Positions 1 through 9,132 of a stretch of 63,100 nucleotides of DNA are shown one piece after another; positions within the stretch are counted from its first letter, which is position 1; every line of letters begins with the position of its first letter. The stretch spans positions 1 to 63,100 of the forward strand of contig JAQUAD010000009.1 in assembly GCA_028687425.1 (NCBI GenBank), given 5' to 3'. A program made the position numbers and the translations under genes. The notes under the pieces are model-generated. The model worked only from the letters and a program-made list of their open reading frames with translations, did no database searches and was not told where the DNA came from. Origin of the DNA: Sideroxydans sp. (GTDB lineage Bacteria; Pseudomonadota; Gammaproteobacteria; Burkholderiales; Gallionellaceae).

Positions 1-256
1 CCAATCTGCTCTGCAGATCGTGGATACAGCTAAGCGCACTGGCGCTGTTGTAAAAGGTCCGGTTCCTTTGCCGACCAAGATCGAGCGCTTCGACGTGCTG
101 CGTTCCCCGCACGTGAATAAGACTTCGCGCGATCAATTCGAGATTCGTACCCATCTGCGCCTGATGGACATCATCGATCCTACTGACAAGACAGTGGATG
201 CGCTGATGAAGCTGGATCTGCCGGCTGGTGTGGATGTTGAGATCAAGTTGCAGTAA
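1..256 (+). CDS. rpsJ: 30S ribosomal protein S10, 5'-truncated by the window edge
   Basis: S10 (uS10) is a protein of the head of the 30S subunit; with NusB it also takes part in transcription antitermination. The reading frame is open from base 2, where it reads [20 protein letters not shown], so the GTG at base 20 is an internal valine and not a start. The conserved [17 protein letters not shown] segment and the C-terminus VDVEIKLQ are intact. About 18 N-terminal residues lie outside the window. It is the first gene of the S10 block, so its usual leader and promoter are not visible. Confidence 0.97.
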   Translation, partial: QSALQIVDTAKRTGAVVKGPVPLPTKIERFDVLRSPHVNKTSRDQFEIRTHLRLMDIIDPTDKTVDALMKLDLPAGVDVEIKLQ

Positions 257-293
257 TTGAAGAATTCGCAGTAGAAGTATTTGTAGTTGAATC

Positions 294-315
294 GGCTGAC
301 CAATTGAAGTCAGCC
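294..315 (+). promoter_or_regulatory. Stem-loop between rpsJ and rplC
   Basis: Inverted repeat GGCTGAC (294-300) and GTCAGCC (309-315) with an 8-base loop, ending 20 bases before the rplC start and not followed by a U-tract. It is the only sizeable structure in the 79-base rpsJ-rplC spacer. It could be a processing site or a translational control element for rplC. The function is inferred only. Confidence 0.5.
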
Positions 316-335
316 CCTTAATAAAAGGAAAGAAA

Positions 336-980
336 ATGAGCTTAGGACTTGTCGGTCGCAAGATTGGCATGACCCGCATATTCACCGACGACGGTTCGTC
401 GCTGCCGGTGACTGTGCTGGACGTGTCCAATAATCGTGTCACCCAGATCAAAACTGCTCCCATCGATGGTTACAGTGCAGTGCAGGTTGCGTTCGGTACG
501 CGCCGTGCCAGCCGTGTGACCAAGGCGGCTGCCGGGCATTTTGCCAAGGCGGGCGTTGAGGCGGGTAGCGTACTCAAAGAATTTACAGCATCTCCGGAGC
601 AGCTGGCCAATCTGACGGTTGGCGGCAGCGTGGGCGTTGATCTGTTCCAGGTTGGACAGAAGGTCGACGTGACCGGAGTGACTATCGGTAAGGGCTATGC
701 CGGTACCATCAAGCGCTATCACTTCAAGTCGGGTCGTGCAACGCACGGTAACTCCAAGTCGCACAATGTGCCGGGTTCTATCGGTATGGCGCAAGATCCG
801 GGCCGCGTTTTCCCGGGCAAGCGCATGACTGGTCACTTGGGTGATGTGCAGCGCACTGTTCAAAATCTCCAGATCGTTCGTATTGATGCTGAGCGCCAGT
901 TGATCCTGGTTCGCGGTGCTGTACCGGGCGCGCCCGGCGGCGATGTGATCGTACGTCCGGCAGTGAAGGCGGGGGCATAA
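336..980 (+). CDS. rplC: 50S ribosomal protein L3
   Basis: L3 (uL3) binds 23S rRNA early in assembly and reaches the peptidyl-transferase centre. The 214-residue length fits the family (209 in E. coli). The segment [17 protein letters not shown] around residues 148-164 corresponds to the central loop, where Q153 probably matches the glutamine methylated by PrmB in enterics. The ATG is preceded by AAAGGAAAG. The stop TAA shares its last base with the rplD start (TAATG), a translational coupling arrangement. Confidence 0.98.
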   Translation: MSLGLVGRKIGMTRIFTDDGSSLPVTVLDVSNNRVTQIKTAPIDGYSAVQVAFGTRRASRVTKAAAGHFAKAGVEAGSVLKEFTASPEQLANLTVGGSVGVDLFQVGQKVDVTGVTIGKGYAGTIKRYHFKSGRATHGNSKSHNVPGSIGMAQDPGRVFPGKRMTGHLGDVQRTVQNLQIVRIDAERQLILVRGAVPGAPGGDVIVRPAVKAGA

Positions 981-1606
981 TGGAACTTAAAGTTATCAAT
1001 GAAAACGGCAAGGCCGGCGCAAGCATGACTGCTTCTGACGACCTGTTTGGCCGCGAGTACAACGAAGCGCTGGTTCATCAGCTGGTGGTGGCATATCAGG
1101 CTAACGCACGTTCTGCCAACAGCAAGCAAAAGGGCCGCAGCGAAATCAACAAGACCACGCACAAGCCATTCGCGCAAAAAGGTACGGGCCGTGCCCGTGC
1201 TGGTCGTGCATCCAGTCCGTTGTGGCGTGGAGGCGGCAAGATTTTCCCGAATCAGCCTGATCAGAACTACACACAAAAGATCAATCGCAAGATGTATCGC
1301 GCAGGTCTGGCTTCGATTTTCTCGAAGCTGGTCAGCGATGGGCGTCTGAGCGTGCTGGAGGGGTTGTCTGTCGATGCACCCAAGACCAAGCTGCTGGCAT
1401 CGAAGATCAACGACATGGGGCTGAAAGATGCTCGCGTCATGATCATCACTGACAGCATCGACGAAAACATGTATCTGGCTTCTCGCAACCTGCCCAACGT
1501 ACTGGTGGTTGAGGCGCATCAGGCAGACCCGGTCAGCCTGATTCGTTTCCCGAACGTACTGATGACCAAGGGTGCGATTGCCAAAATTGAGGAGATGCTG
1601 GCATGA
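980..1606 (+). CDS. rplD: 50S ribosomal protein L4
   Basis: L4 (uL4) lines part of the nascent-peptide tunnel. In E. coli it also represses its own S10 operon through the operon leader; whether that happens here cannot be judged because the leader is outside the window. The 208-residue product carries the typical extended basic loop at about residues 54-90 ([19 protein letters not shown]). Its ATG overlaps the rplC stop by one base, and its stop overlaps rplW by four bases (ATGA). Confidence 0.98.
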   Translation: MELKVINENGKAGASMTASDDLFGREYNEALVHQLVVAYQANARSANSKQKGRSEINKTTHKPFAQKGTGRARAGRASSPLWRGGGKIFPNQPDQNYTQKINRKMYRAGLASIFSKLVSDGRLSVLEGLSVDAPKTKLLASKINDMGLKDARVMIITDSIDENMYLASRNLPNVLVVEAHQADPVSLIRFPNVLMTKGAIAKIEEMLA

Positions 1607-1917
1607 CGACCAAGAACATCGAAGCGCGCTTGATGCACATTCTGCTGGCGCCGCAGATCTCGGAAAAGGCTACGTTTGTTGCTGAGAAGAACGAGCAAGT
1701 GATTTTCCGTGTTGCTTCCGACGCGACCAAGCCTGAAGTCAAGGCTGCAGTTGAGAAGTTGTTCAATGTCACGGTTGATAGCGTGCAGATCAGCAATGTA
1801 AAGGGCAAGCAAAAGCGCTTTGGCCGTTACATGGGTAGCCGCAAGGACTGGAAAAAGGCATATGTGTGTCTGGCTGCCGGTCAAGAGATCAACTTTGCCG
1901 CAAGTGAGCAGGGGTAA
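1603..1917 (+). CDS. rplW: 50S ribosomal protein L23
   Basis: L23 (uL23) sits at the tunnel exit and docks trigger factor and SRP. The 104-residue length is normal for the family. The sequence contains the conserved [21 protein letters not shown]-terminal region and the [22 protein letters not shown] loop and strand. The start overlaps the rplD stop (ATGA), and rplB follows after three bases, so the gene is tightly coupled inside the S10 block. Confidence 0.98.
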   Translation: MTTKNIEARLMHILLAPQISEKATFVAEKNEQVIFRVASDATKPEVKAAVEKLFNVTVDSVQISNVKGKQKRFGRYMGSRKDWKKAYVCLAAGQEINFAASEQG

Positions 1918-1920
1918 AAC

Positions 1921-2748
1921 ATGGCACTGATTAAACTCAAACCAACATCGCCAGGTACACGTTCCGTCGTCCGCGTTGTCAACAAGGAACTGCATAAGGG
2001 CAAGCCCGTCGCATCCTTGCTGGAAAAGAAAACACGTACAGCGGGCCGTAACAACAACGGCCACATCACAACCCGTCACATGGGTGGTGGTCACAAGAAG
2101 CATTACCGTGTGGTTGACTTCAAGCGTAACAAGGACGGCATCCCGGCAAAGGTTGAGCGTCTGGAATACGACCCGAACCGCACTGCGCACTTGGCACTGC
2201 TGCTGTACGCGGATGGTGAGCGTCGTTACATCATCGCTCCCAAAGGTATCTCTGCCGGTGCGGAACTGATCAGTGGATCAGAAGCACCGATCAAGCCGGG
2301 CAATGCCTTGCCGCTGCGCAACATTCCGGTGGGTTCCACCATTCACGCGATTGAGATGCTGCCTGGCAAGGGTGCACAATTGGCTCGTTCGGCAGGTGCC
2401 TCTGTGCAACTGCTGGCTCGCGAAGGCAGCTACGCACAACTGCGTCTGCGTTCCGGTGAAATCCGCAAGGTGCACATCGATTGCAAAGCTACGCTGGGCG
2501 AAGTGGGTAACTCTGAGCACAGCCTGCGCTCCATCGGCAAAGCTGGTGCCAATCGCTGGCGCGGCATCCGTCCGACCGTGCGTGGTGTGGTGATGAACCC
2601 GGTCGATCACCCGCACGGTGGTGGTGAGGGTAAGACTGCTGCAGGTCGTCATCCGGTCAGCCCATGGGGCACTCCGGCCAAGGGCTACCGTACACGCAGC
2701 AACAAGCGCACTACGAATATGATCGTGCGTCGTCGCTTCAAGGCTTAA
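1921..2748 (+). CDS. rplB: 50S ribosomal protein L2
   Basis: L2 (uL2) is one of the largest and most conserved 50S proteins and is needed for subunit joining and peptidyl-transferase activity. The 275-residue product has the diagnostic [20 protein letters not shown] segment in its C-terminal part, including the histidine implicated in catalysis. Basic N- and C-terminal tails are as expected. It starts three bases after the rplW stop and is followed by rpsS after 13 bases. Confidence 0.98.
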   Translation: MALIKLKPTSPGTRSVVRVVNKELHKGKPVASLLEKKTRTAGRNNNGHITTRHMGGGHKKHYRVVDFKRNKDGIPAKVERLEYDPNRTAHLALLLYADGERRYIIAPKGISAGAELISGSEAPIKPGNALPLRNIPVGSTIHAIEMLPGKGAQLARSAGASVQLLAREGSYAQLRLRSGEIRKVHIDCKATLGEVGNSEHSLRSIGKAGANRWRGIRPTVRGVVMNPVDHPHGGGEGKTAAGRHPVSPWGTPAKGYRTRSNKRTTNMIVRRRFKA

Positions 2749-2761
2749 GGGGTAAATCAGA

Positions 2762-3037
2762 ATGGCACGTTCAATCAAAAAAGGTCCTTTCGTCGATCTG
2801 CACCTGGTTAAGAAGGTCGAAACGGTTCGCGCAACCAATGACAAGCGCCCGGTCAAGACTTGGTCTCGCCGCTCCACGGTGTTGCCAGAGTTCGTCGGTC
2901 TCACAATCGCCGTCCACAACGGCAAAGCGCATGTTCCGGTCTACATCTCCGAGAACATGGTCGGTCACAAGCTGGGCGAGTTCTCACTGACGCGCACCTT
3001 CAAGGGCCACGTCGCTGATAAAAAAGCGAAGAAATAA
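2762..3037 (+). CDS. rpsS: 30S ribosomal protein S19
   Basis: S19 (uS19) lies in the 30S head next to S13 and contacts the A-site tRNA region. The 91-residue protein begins [19 protein letters not shown] and keeps the [26 protein letters not shown] core, both typical. It sits between rplB and rplV in the normal S10 order, and rplV follows after six bases behind a strong AAGGAGAG ribosome-binding site. Confidence 0.98.
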   Translation: MARSIKKGPFVDLHLVKKVETVRATNDKRPVKTWSRRSTVLPEFVGLTIAVHNGKAHVPVYISENMVGHKLGEFSLTRTFKGHVADKKAKK

Positions 3038-3043
3038 GGAGAG

Positions 3044-3376
3044 ATGATGAGTACAACAGCAGTCATCCGGGGTGTACGTTTGTCGGCGCAGAAGGCGCGT
3101 CTGGTCGCTGACCAGATTCGTGGTCTGCCTGTCGCGCAAGCCTTGAACATTTTGACATTCAGCCCGAAGAAGGGTGGCGCCATCATCAAGAAGGCGCTTG
3201 ATTCCGCGATCGCCAACGCCGAGCACAATGACGGTGCTGACATCGATGAACTGAAGGTTTCTACAATCTACGTGGACAAAGGTGCTTCCCTCAAGCGCAT
3301 GATTCCTCGCGCCAAAGGCCGTGGGACAAGCATCGAGAAGCAGACTTGCCACATTACGATCACTGTCGGGAGCTAA
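3044..3376 (+). CDS. rplV: 50S ribosomal protein L22
   Basis: L22 (uL22) forms part of the exit-tunnel wall; its beta-hairpin loop near the C-terminus is the site of macrolide-resistance changes in other bacteria. The 110-residue sequence shows the [21 protein letters not shown] signature and a complete hairpin ([21 protein letters not shown]). Two ATG codons are in tandem at 3044 and 3047; either is possible behind the AAGGAGAG site, and the first is used here. Confidence 0.97.
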   Translation: MMSTTAVIRGVRLSAQKARLVADQIRGLPVAQALNILTFSPKKGGAIIKKALDSAIANAEHNDGADIDELKVSTIYVDKGASLKRMIPRAKGRGTSIEKQTCHITITVGS

Positions 3377-3378
3377 GC

Positions 3379-4092
3379 ATGGGTCAGAAAATTCATCCGA
3401 TCGGTTTCCGCCTGAGCGTTACTAAAAACTGGTCGTCCAAGTGGTATTCCAACAGCAAGAGCTTTGCCGAACTGTTGCATAAAGACATCGAAGTTCGTGA
3501 CTATCTGAAGAAGAAACTGGCTGGTGCCGGTGTTTCCAAGATCGTCATCGAGCGTCCGGCCAAGAACGCCAAAATCACCATCTACACAGCACGTCCTGGT
3601 GTGGTGATCGGCAAAAAGGGCGAGGATATCGAGAAACTGCGCGTCGAACTGCGTACCCGCATGGGCTTGCCCGATGTTGGTTTGAACATCGAGGAAGTTC
3701 GCAAGCCGGAAGTTGATGCGCAGCTGATCGCGGAGTCCATCACTCAGCAACTCGAGAAGCGCATCATGTTCCGTCGTGCCATGAAGCGTGCGATGCAAAA
3801 TGCCATGCGTCTGGGTGCCCAGGGCATCAAGATCATGAGCGGTGGTCGTCTGAACGGCATCGAAATTGCCCGTACCGAGTGGTACCGCGAAGGTCGCGTG
3901 CCGTTGCACACACTGCGCGCCGACATCGACTACGGCTTTGCCGAAGCGAAAACCACCTACGGCATCATTGGCGTCAAGGTGTGGGTATACAAGGGTGACC
4001 AAGCTGGTCAGCAGGAAGTTGCTGCCCCCGCTGTTGCCGAGCCAGAAAAGAAAGTAAGAAAGTCGGGAGCTAAACATGCTACAGCCAGCTAG
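3379..4092 (+). CDS. rpsC: 30S ribosomal protein S3
   Basis: S3 (uS3) is on the solvent side of the 30S head and forms part of the mRNA entry helicase. The chosen ATG at 3379 gives [16 protein letters not shown], the universal S3 N-terminus; the frame stays open upstream into rplV but that extension is not homologous. The KH domain motif [14 protein letters not shown] lies near residues 75-88. The product has 237 residues with a basic, low-complexity C-terminal tail. The last 17 bases overlap rplP. Confidence 0.97.
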   Translation: MGQKIHPIGFRLSVTKNWSSKWYSNSKSFAELLHKDIEVRDYLKKKLAGAGVSKIVIERPAKNAKITIYTARPGVVIGKKGEDIEKLRVELRTRMGLPDVGLNIEEVRKPEVDAQLIAESITQQLEKRIMFRRAMKRAMQNAMRLGAQGIKIMSGGRLNGIEIARTEWYREGRVPLHTLRADIDYGFAEAKTTYGIIGVKVWVYKGDQAGQQEVAAPAVAEPEKKVRKSGAKHATAS

Positions 4093-4492
4093 AAGAAAGT
4101 ACCGCAAGGAGCAGAAGGGCCGTAACACCGGCGTTGCTACACGCGGCAACAAAGTGAGTTTTGGTGAGTTCGGCCTCAAGGCTGTCGGTCGTGGTCGCTT
4201 GACTGCACGTCAGATCGAAGCAGCTCGTCGCGCGATGACACGTCACATCAAACGTGGTGGTCGTATCTGGATCCGTGTCTTCCCGGACAAGCCGATCTCC
4301 AAGAAGCCTGCCGAAGTCCGTATGGGTAACGGTAAGGGTAATCCGGAGTACTACGTGGCCGAGATCCAGCCGGGCAAGATGCTGTACGAGATGGACGGTG
4401 TTGCAGAAACATTGGCGCGTGAAGCGTTCAAGCTGGCATCTGCAAAATTGCCGCTTGAAACGACTTTCGTTGTCAGACAGGTAGGAGCGTGA
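4076..4492 (+). CDS. rplP: 50S ribosomal protein L16
   Basis: L16 (uL16) organises the A-site and elbow region of the 50S subunit. The product starts [17 protein letters not shown], exactly as expected, and has 138 residues. The conserved arginine-rich stretch [20 protein letters not shown] and the C-terminal [10 protein letters not shown] are present. It starts inside the 3' end of rpsC (17-base overlap), so translation of the two is probably coupled. Confidence 0.98.
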   Translation: MLQPARRKYRKEQKGRNTGVATRGNKVSFGEFGLKAVGRGRLTARQIEAARRAMTRHIKRGGRIWIRVFPDKPISKKPAEVRMGNGKGNPEYYVAEIQPGKMLYEMDGVAETLAREAFKLASAKLPLETTFVVRQVGA

Positions 4493-4494
4493 TC

Positions 4495-4689
4495 ATGAGT
4501 GCGAGTGAACTGAAGAACAAGTCCGTAGCTGAGTTGCATGAAGAGCTGCTGTCCTTGAGCAAGGCGCAATTTGGCCTGCGCATGCAGTTGGCAACACAGC
4601 AACTGAGCAATACCAGCCAGTTGAAAAAGGTGCGCCGTGACATCGCGCGTGTAAAAACCGTATTGACAGAAAAAGGTGTGCAGCAATGA
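4495..4689 (+). CDS. rpmC: 50S ribosomal protein L29
   Basis: L29 (uL29) is a small helical-hairpin protein near the tunnel exit. I chose the ATG at 4495 ([19 protein letters not shown], 64 residues), because the GTAGGAG site at 4481-4487 is spaced correctly for it. The in-frame GTG at 4489, which would overlap the rplP stop, is an alternative adding two residues. The stop overlaps the rpsQ start by four bases (ATGA). Confidence 0.95.
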   Translation: MSASELKNKSVAELHEELLSLSKAQFGLRMQLATQQLSNTSQLKKVRRDIARVKTVLTEKGVQQ

Positions 4690-4931
4690 GTGCAGCAAAT
4701 CTGAAACGTGCGCTGACCGGCACCGTAGTCAGCAATAAAATGGACAAGACCGTTACGGTCCTGGTTGAGCGCAAGGTCAAGCACCCTGTGCTGGGCAAGG
4801 TCGTTCGCGTCTCCAAGAAGTACCATGCCCATGATGAAAACAATGAGTGCAATCAGGGTGACGTGGTAACTATCGAAGAGATGCGTCCGATGTCCAAGAC
4901 CAAGACGTGGCGCGTGACTAAGGCTGATTGA
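4686..4931 (+). CDS. rpsQ: 30S ribosomal protein S17
   Basis: S17 (uS17) is an early-binding 30S assembly protein with an OB fold. The 81-residue product has the family core [20 protein letters not shown] and [15 protein letters not shown]. It is the last gene of the S10 block. A 151-base gap with its own promoter and hairpin follows, which separates it from the spc block. Confidence 0.98.
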   Translation: MSAANLKRALTGTVVSNKMDKTVTVLVERKVKHPVLGKVVRVSKKYHAHDENNECNQGDVVTIEEMRPMSKTKTWRVTKAD

Positions 4932-4962
4932 TAAGTCCGAAGCTGTGTAATTTAAATAATGC

Positions 4963-4991
4963 TTGCGCAATAGTGCAAGTATCACTACAAT
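4963..4991 (+). promoter_or_regulatory. Sigma-70 type promoter for the spc block (rplN onward)
   Basis: TTGCGC at 4963-4968 and TACAAT at 4986-4991 are separated by exactly 17 bases, in an AT-rich spacer following rpsQ. It is about 90 bases upstream of rplN. A promoter at this point matches the known separation of S10 and spc operons in enterics. The call rests on sequence only. Confidence 0.65.
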
Positions 4992-5012
4992 GCGCGGCTT
5001 CGTTTCACCGTC

Positions 5013-5061
5013 GCTTGCGGCGGCCTAACCCGAACGGGTTCCAAAACTAGCCGCCGCAGGC
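5013..5061 (+). promoter_or_regulatory. Nested stem-loop in the rplN (spc) leader
   Basis: A 12-bp outer stem (5013-5024 with 5050-5061, one G-U pair) encloses a second hairpin AACCC-GAAC-GGGTT (5027-5040). It lies between the candidate promoter and the rplN ribosome-binding site GGAG at 5072-5075. There is no U-tract, so it is not a simple terminator. It may be a binding site for a ribosomal protein or a dispersed palindromic repeat. Confidence 0.6.
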
Positions 5062-5082
5062 GGAATAAGTTGGAGATTAAAA

Positions 5083-5451
5083 ATGATACAAATGCAGTCT
5101 GTTTTGAATGTGGCTGACAATACCGGCGCACGCTCTGTTATGTGCATCAAGGTGTTGGGTGGCTCAAAGCGTCGTTACGCCAGCGTCGGTGATGTGATCA
5201 AGGTTAGCGTTAAGGACGCTGCGCCTCGCTCGCGTGTCAAAAAAGGTGAAGTCTACAGTGCAGTGGTTGTTCGCACGGCAAAAGGTGTGCGTCGCGCGGA
5301 TGGCTCGCTGATCAAGTTTGATGGCAATGCGGCAGTGCTGCTGAATAACAAACTGGAGCCGATCGGCACTCGTATCTTCGGGCCGGTTACGCGTGAATTG
5401 CGTAACGAGAAGTTCATGAAGATCGTTTCTCTGGCACCTGAAGTGCTGTAA
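5083..5451 (+). CDS. rplN: 50S ribosomal protein L14
   Basis: L14 (uL14) lies at the subunit interface, forms bridges with 16S rRNA and is the docking site of the silencing factor RsfS. The 122-residue protein starts [27 protein letters not shown], the universal signature, and has the [20 protein letters not shown]-terminal region. It is the first gene of the spc block and has its own leader. Confidence 0.98.
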   Translation: MIQMQSVLNVADNTGARSVMCIKVLGGSKRRYASVGDVIKVSVKDAAPRSRVKKGEVYSAVVVRTAKGVRRADGSLIKFDGNAAVLLNNKLEPIGTRIFGPVTRELRNEKFMKIVSLAPEVL

Positions 5452-5471
5452 GGGAAGGACAAGGAAAAATC

Positions 5472-5783
5472 ATGCGCAAGATTAGAAAAGATGATGATGT
5501 GATCGTGATCGCCGGCAAGGATAAAGGCAATCGCGGTAGCGTTTTGAAGGTGGCTGATGACTACGTTGTGGTCTCTGGCATCAACAAGGTTAAAAAGCAT
5601 CAGAAGCCGAATCCCATGAAGGGCACTTCGGGCGGTATCGTCGAAATCGAGAAGCCGATGCACATCTCCAATGTGGCCATTTTCAATGCGGCTACCAAGA
5701 AGGCGGATCGTGTTGGTATCAAGCAGCTGGAAGATGGTCGCAAAGTGCGCATCTTCAAGTCCAGTGGCGAAGTGATTGCATAA
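5472..5783 (+). CDS. rplX: 50S ribosomal protein L24
   Basis: L24 (uL24) starts 50S assembly and sits near the tunnel exit. The N-terminal KOW motif is clear ([20 protein letters not shown], about residues 7-26). The 103-residue length is typical. It lies between rplN and rplE, in the standard spc order, with an AAGGAAAAA ribosome-binding site. Confidence 0.98.
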   Translation: MRKIRKDDDVIVIAGKDKGNRGSVLKVADDYVVVSGINKVKKHQKPNPMKGTSGGIVEIEKPMHISNVAIFNAATKKADRVGIKQLEDGRKVRIFKSSGEVIA

Positions 5784-5794
5784 GGGGTATGAGC

Positions 5795-6334
5795 ATGGCT
5801 CGTTTAAATCAGTTCTATAAAGAGACTGTGGCGCCGCAACTGATGAAGCAGTTCGGTTACAAGTCCGTCATGGAAGTGCCGCGCATCGAAAAGATCACCC
5901 TGAATATGGGCGTGGGCGAAGCGGTTGCGGACAAGAAGGTAATGGATCACGCGGTGAGCGACATGACCAAGATTGCAGGTCAGAAGCCTGTTGTGACCAA
6001 GTCCAAGAAGTCCATTGCCGGTTTCAAGATTCGTGAAAACTATCCGGTTGGCTGCAAGGTGACCTTGCGCCGTGAGCGTATGTTCGAATTCCTGGATCGT
6101 CTGGTGACGGTTGCGATTCCTCGTATCCGTGACTTCCGTGGTATTTCCGGCAAGTCTTTTGATGGTCGTGGTAATTACAACATGGGTGTCAAAGAGCAGA
6201 TCATTTTCCCGGAAATCGAATACGACAAGATCGATGCATTGCGTGGTATGAACATCACGATCACGACAACTGCGAAGACCGACGAGGAAGCACGTGCGCT
6301 TCTGATGGCTTTCAAATTCCCATTGAAGAACTGA
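5795..6334 (+). CDS. rplE: 50S ribosomal protein L5
   Basis: L5 (uL5) is part of the 5S RNP and contacts the P-site tRNA. The ATG at 5795 gives [24 protein letters not shown] and a 179-residue product, the same length as in E. coli. An ATG two codons upstream (5789) is only one base from the AAGGGG site at 5782-5787, so it is less likely. In enterics S8 represses the operon at the start of this gene; I did not identify an equivalent structure. Confidence 0.96.
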   Translation: MARLNQFYKETVAPQLMKQFGYKSVMEVPRIEKITLNMGVGEAVADKKVMDHAVSDMTKIAGQKPVVTKSKKSIAGFKIRENYPVGCKVTLRRERMFEFLDRLVTVAIPRIRDFRGISGKSFDGRGNYNMGVKEQIIFPEIEYDKIDALRGMNITITTTAKTDEEARALLMAFKFPLKN

Positions 6335-6341
6335 GGGTGAT

Positions 6342-6647
6342 ATGGCTAAAACAGCTTTGATTAACCGCGAACAGAAACGCCGTGACACAGTGAAGAAATT
6401 CGCTGCCAAGCGTGCAGAGCTGTTGGCAATCGCGACCAACGTGTCGCTGAGCGATGAAGAGCGTTTTGCTGCTCGTCAAAAACTGCAGGCGTTGCCTCGT
6501 GATTCCAGCCCGGTACGTTTGCGTAATCGTTGCGCGCTGACTGGTCGCCCGCGTGGCACCTTCAGCAAGTTCGGTCTGGGTCGCATCAAGTTGCGTGAAT
6601 ACGCAATGCGCGGCGAGATCCCTGGTGTAGTCAAGGCAAGCTGGTAA
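6342..6647 (+). CDS. rpsN: 30S ribosomal protein S14, long zinc-free type
   Basis: S14 (uS14) is a late-assembling protein of the 30S head. The 101-residue product is the long type and has only one cysteine, so it is the zinc-free (C-minus) form and not the short zinc-ribbon form. The signature [19 protein letters not shown] is present. It follows rplE after seven bases and precedes rpsH, the regular order. Confidence 0.97.
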   Translation: MAKTALINREQKRRDTVKKFAAKRAELLAIATNVSLSDEERFAARQKLQALPRDSSPVRLRNRCALTGRPRGTFSKFGLGRIKLREYAMRGEIPGVVKASW

Positions 6648-6657
6648 GGGTGAATTT

Positions 6658-7053
6658 ATGAGCATGAGTGATCCTATCGCCGATATGTTGACGCGTATTC
6701 GTAACGCGCAAATGGCGGAAAAAACAATCGTGGCTATGCCATCGTCCAAGATCAAGGTGGCAATCGCCAAGGTGTTGCTCGACGAAGGTTATGTCGAAGG
6801 CTTCAAGGTCATGGAAAATGACGGCAAGCCGACTCTCGAAGTCGGGCTCAAGTACTACGCAGATCGTCCTGTGATCGAAAAGATCCAGCGCGTTAGCCGT
6901 CCTGGCCTGCGTGTGTACAAGGGTAGCGAAGATATCCCGCGCGTGATGAACGGTCTGGGTATTGCGATCGTCTCCACTTCCAAGGGCTTGATGACAGATC
7001 ACAAGGCGCGTGCCAACGGCATTGGCGGCGAAGTGCTCTGCATCGTGGCATAA
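6658..7053 (+). CDS. rpsH: 30S ribosomal protein S8
   Basis: S8 (uS8) binds the central domain of 16S rRNA and in E. coli is the repressor of the spc operon. The 131-residue product starts [18 protein letters not shown] and ends with the motif [27 protein letters not shown]-like C-terminus (read as [14 protein letters not shown] here). The ATG at 6658 is used because the family begins MSM; ATG 6664 is an alternative. Confidence 0.97.
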   Translation: MSMSDPIADMLTRIRNAQMAEKTIVAMPSSKIKVAIAKVLLDEGYVEGFKVMENDGKPTLEVGLKYYADRPVIEKIQRVSRPGLRVYKGSEDIPRVMNGLGIAIVSTSKGLMTDHKARANGIGGEVLCIVA

Positions 7054-7062
7054 GGAGGGAAT

Positions 7063-7596
7063 ATGTCTAGAGTTGCTAAGAATCCAGTAGTGGTGCCGGC
7101 AGGTGTGGAAGTTACCCTGGCTGCCGACAAGATTTCAGTCAAGGGCCCGCTGGGCACCATGACACAAGTGCTGAAAGGTGATGTGTCGGTTGTTCGCGAA
7201 GGCGATCAACTGCTCTGCAAGGCGATCGGTGAATCTGCACAGGCTAACGCCATGTCCGGAACTATTCGTGCCCTGCTTGCAAATATGGTCACCGGCGTAA
7301 GCAAAGGTTTCGAACGTAAATTGACCCTGATCGGCGTGGGCTACCGTGCACAAGCCGCAGGCGATACGCTGAATCTGAGCTTGGGCTTTTCTCACCCGGT
7401 TGCATACAAGATGCCGCAAGGTGTGAAGGTTGCAACGCCAAGCCAAACAGAGATCGTTCTGACCGGTGCAGACAAGCAGCAGGTTGGTCAGGTTGCCGCT
7501 GAAATCCGCGCATACCGTGAACCCGAGCCTTACAAGGGCAAGGGCGTACGCTACGCTGATGAAGTGGTGATACTCAAAGAAACCAAGAAGAAATAA
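7063..7596 (+). CDS. rplF: 50S ribosomal protein L6
   Basis: L6 (uL6) lies near the GTPase-associated centre and the sarcin-ricin loop. The 177-residue protein has two similar domains and the C-terminal signature [20 protein letters not shown]. It follows rpsH with a strong AAGGAGG site and precedes rplR by 11 bases. Nothing departs from the family. Confidence 0.98.
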   Translation: MSRVAKNPVVVPAGVEVTLAADKISVKGPLGTMTQVLKGDVSVVREGDQLLCKAIGESAQANAMSGTIRALLANMVTGVSKGFERKLTLIGVGYRAQAAGDTLNLSLGFSHPVAYKMPQGVKVATPSQTEIVLTGADKQQVGQVAAEIRAYREPEPYKGKGVRYADEVVILKETKKK

Positions 7597-7607
7597 TCGA
7601 GGTTGAT

Positions 7608-7964
7608 ATGTTGAATAAGAACAAATCGCGTCAGCGCCGGGCTCTCAAAACCCGTGCAAGGATTGCTGATCAAAAGGCTGTGCGTCTGGCAGTACACCGC
7701 ACCAATTTGCATATCTATGCGCAAGTGATTTCTGCTGACGGTGGCACAGTGCTGGCTAGCGCTTCTACTCTCGAAGCTGAGGTTCGTAACAGCATTGCGC
7801 ATGGTGGCAACGCTGCTGCCGCGGCAGTCGTCGGCAAGCGTATCGCTGAGAAGGCAAAGAGCGCAGGCATCACTGCTGTCGCGTTTGACCGCTCCGGCAA
7901 CAAGTACCATGGTCGCATCAAGGCGCTGGCGGAAGCTGCGCGCGAAAATGGCTTGCAGTTCTAA
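7608..7964 (+). CDS. rplR: 50S ribosomal protein L18
   Basis: L18 (uL18) binds 5S rRNA in the central protuberance together with L5. The 118-residue product has the basic N-terminus [19 protein letters not shown] and the C-terminal core [24 protein letters not shown], both typical. It is in the normal position between rplF and rpsE. Confidence 0.98.
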   Translation: MLNKNKSRQRRALKTRARIADQKAVRLAVHRTNLHIYAQVISADGGTVLASASTLEAEVRNSIAHGGNAAAAAVVGKRIAEKAKSAGITAVAFDRSGNKYHGRIKALAEAARENGLQF

Positions 7965-7978
7965 GATCGAGGTGAATC

Positions 7979-8500
7979 ATGGCTAAAGCACAAGGTAAGA
8001 ATCAGCAGCCCGAAGAAAAGGGCGACGGCCTCATCGAAAAGATGATTCATGTGAACCGCGTCACCAAAGTGGTGAAGGGTGGTCGTATTATGGGCTTCGC
8101 GGCACTCACTGTGGTGGGTGACGGCGATGGTCGTGTCGGAATGGGCAAAGGCAAGTCCAAGGAAGTGCCCGTTGCCGTACAAAAAGCGATGGAAGAATGT
8201 CGTCGCAAACTGGTCAAGGTGAACCTGAAGGATGGCACGCTGCACCATGCAGTCATCGGCCGTCACGGCGCAGCCAAGGTCGTTATGCTTCCGGCTTCCG
8301 AAGGTACCGGCATTATTGCTGGTGGTGCGATGCGTGCAGTATTCGAGGCAGTTGGCGTGCGCAACGTGCTGGCCAAGTGCCTGGGTTCCAACAATCCGTA
8401 CAACGTTGTTCGTGCAACTTTGAATGGTCTGCAGGCTTTGAATTCTCCGGCCGAGATCGCAGCAAAGCGCGGCAAGAGCGTTGAAGAGATCGCGGGGTAA
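7979..8500 (+). CDS. rpsE: 30S ribosomal protein S5
   Basis: S5 (uS5) is at the mRNA entry site and influences decoding accuracy. The 173-residue protein has the double-stranded RNA-binding-like N-domain ([20 protein letters not shown] and the loop [21 protein letters not shown]) and the C-domain with [20 protein letters not shown]. It is followed two bases after its stop by rpmD. Confidence 0.98.
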   Translation: MAKAQGKNQQPEEKGDGLIEKMIHVNRVTKVVKGGRIMGFAALTVVGDGDGRVGMGKGKSKEVPVAVQKAMEECRRKLVKVNLKDGTLHHAVIGRHGAAKVVMLPASEGTGIIAGGAMRAVFEAVGVRNVLAKCLGSNNPYNVVRATLNGLQALNSPAEIAAKRGKSVEEIAG

Positions 8501-8502
8501 TC

Positions 8503-8688
8503 ATGGCTAAAGAAAAAACATTGAAGGTTACACAGGTCAAAGGCCTGATCGGAACCAAGCAGTCGCATCGCGACACCATTCGCGGCCTGGGTCTGCGCCG
8601 AATCAACCACACGGTTGTTCTGGAAGACACTCCGGCAGTACGCGGCATGATTAACAAGGTGTTCTACCTAGTCAAGTGCGAGGCATAA
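8503..8688 (+). CDS. rpmD: 50S ribosomal protein L30
   Basis: L30 (uL30) is a small 50S protein; this one has 61 residues with the usual [23 protein letters not shown] motif. It is packed between rpsE (two-base gap) and rplO, whose ATG follows its stop directly. Confidence 0.97.
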   Translation: MAKEKTLKVTQVKGLIGTKQSHRDTIRGLGLRRINHTVVLEDTPAVRGMINKVFYLVKCEA

Positions 8689-9123
8689 ATGGAACTCAAT
8701 CAAATTAAACCTGGTGCAGGCGCCAAGCACTACAAGCGTCGTGTCGGTCGTGGCATCGGTTCCGGCCTGGGCAAAACAGCTGGCCGCGGTCACAAGGGTC
8801 AGAAATCACGTTCTGGCGGTTTTCACAAGGTCGGTTTCGAAGGCGGTCAGATGCCTTTGCAGCGTCGTCTGCCGAAGCGTGGCTTCGTGTCCCTGACGCG
8901 CAATGACACTGCTCAAGTTCGCTTGTCCGATCTGGAAAAAATGCCGGTTGACACCATTGATCTGTTGGCGCTGAAACAAGCAGGTGTTGTTTCTGCAACG
9001 GCGCTGGGCGCGAAGGTCATTCTGGCTGGTGAGATCACTCGTGCTGTCAAGCTGCAAGGTCTGTTGCTGACCAAAGGTGCACGCGCTGCTGTTGAAGCTG
9101 CCGGCGGCAGCATCGCAGAGTAA
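8689..9123 (+). CDS. rplO: 50S ribosomal protein L15
   Basis: L15 (uL15) is a late 50S assembly protein with a glycine- and arginine-rich N-terminal extension that reaches into rRNA ([18 protein letters not shown]). The product has 144 residues and the C-terminal domain typical of the family. Its start codon directly follows the rpmD stop. secY lies nine bases downstream. Confidence 0.98.
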   Translation: MELNQIKPGAGAKHYKRRVGRGIGSGLGKTAGRGHKGQKSRSGGFHKVGFEGGQMPLQRRLPKRGFVSLTRNDTAQVRLSDLEKMPVDTIDLLALKQAGVVSATALGAKVILAGEITRAVKLQGLLLTKGARAAVEAAGGSIAE

Positions 9124-9132
9124 GGATAGTCT

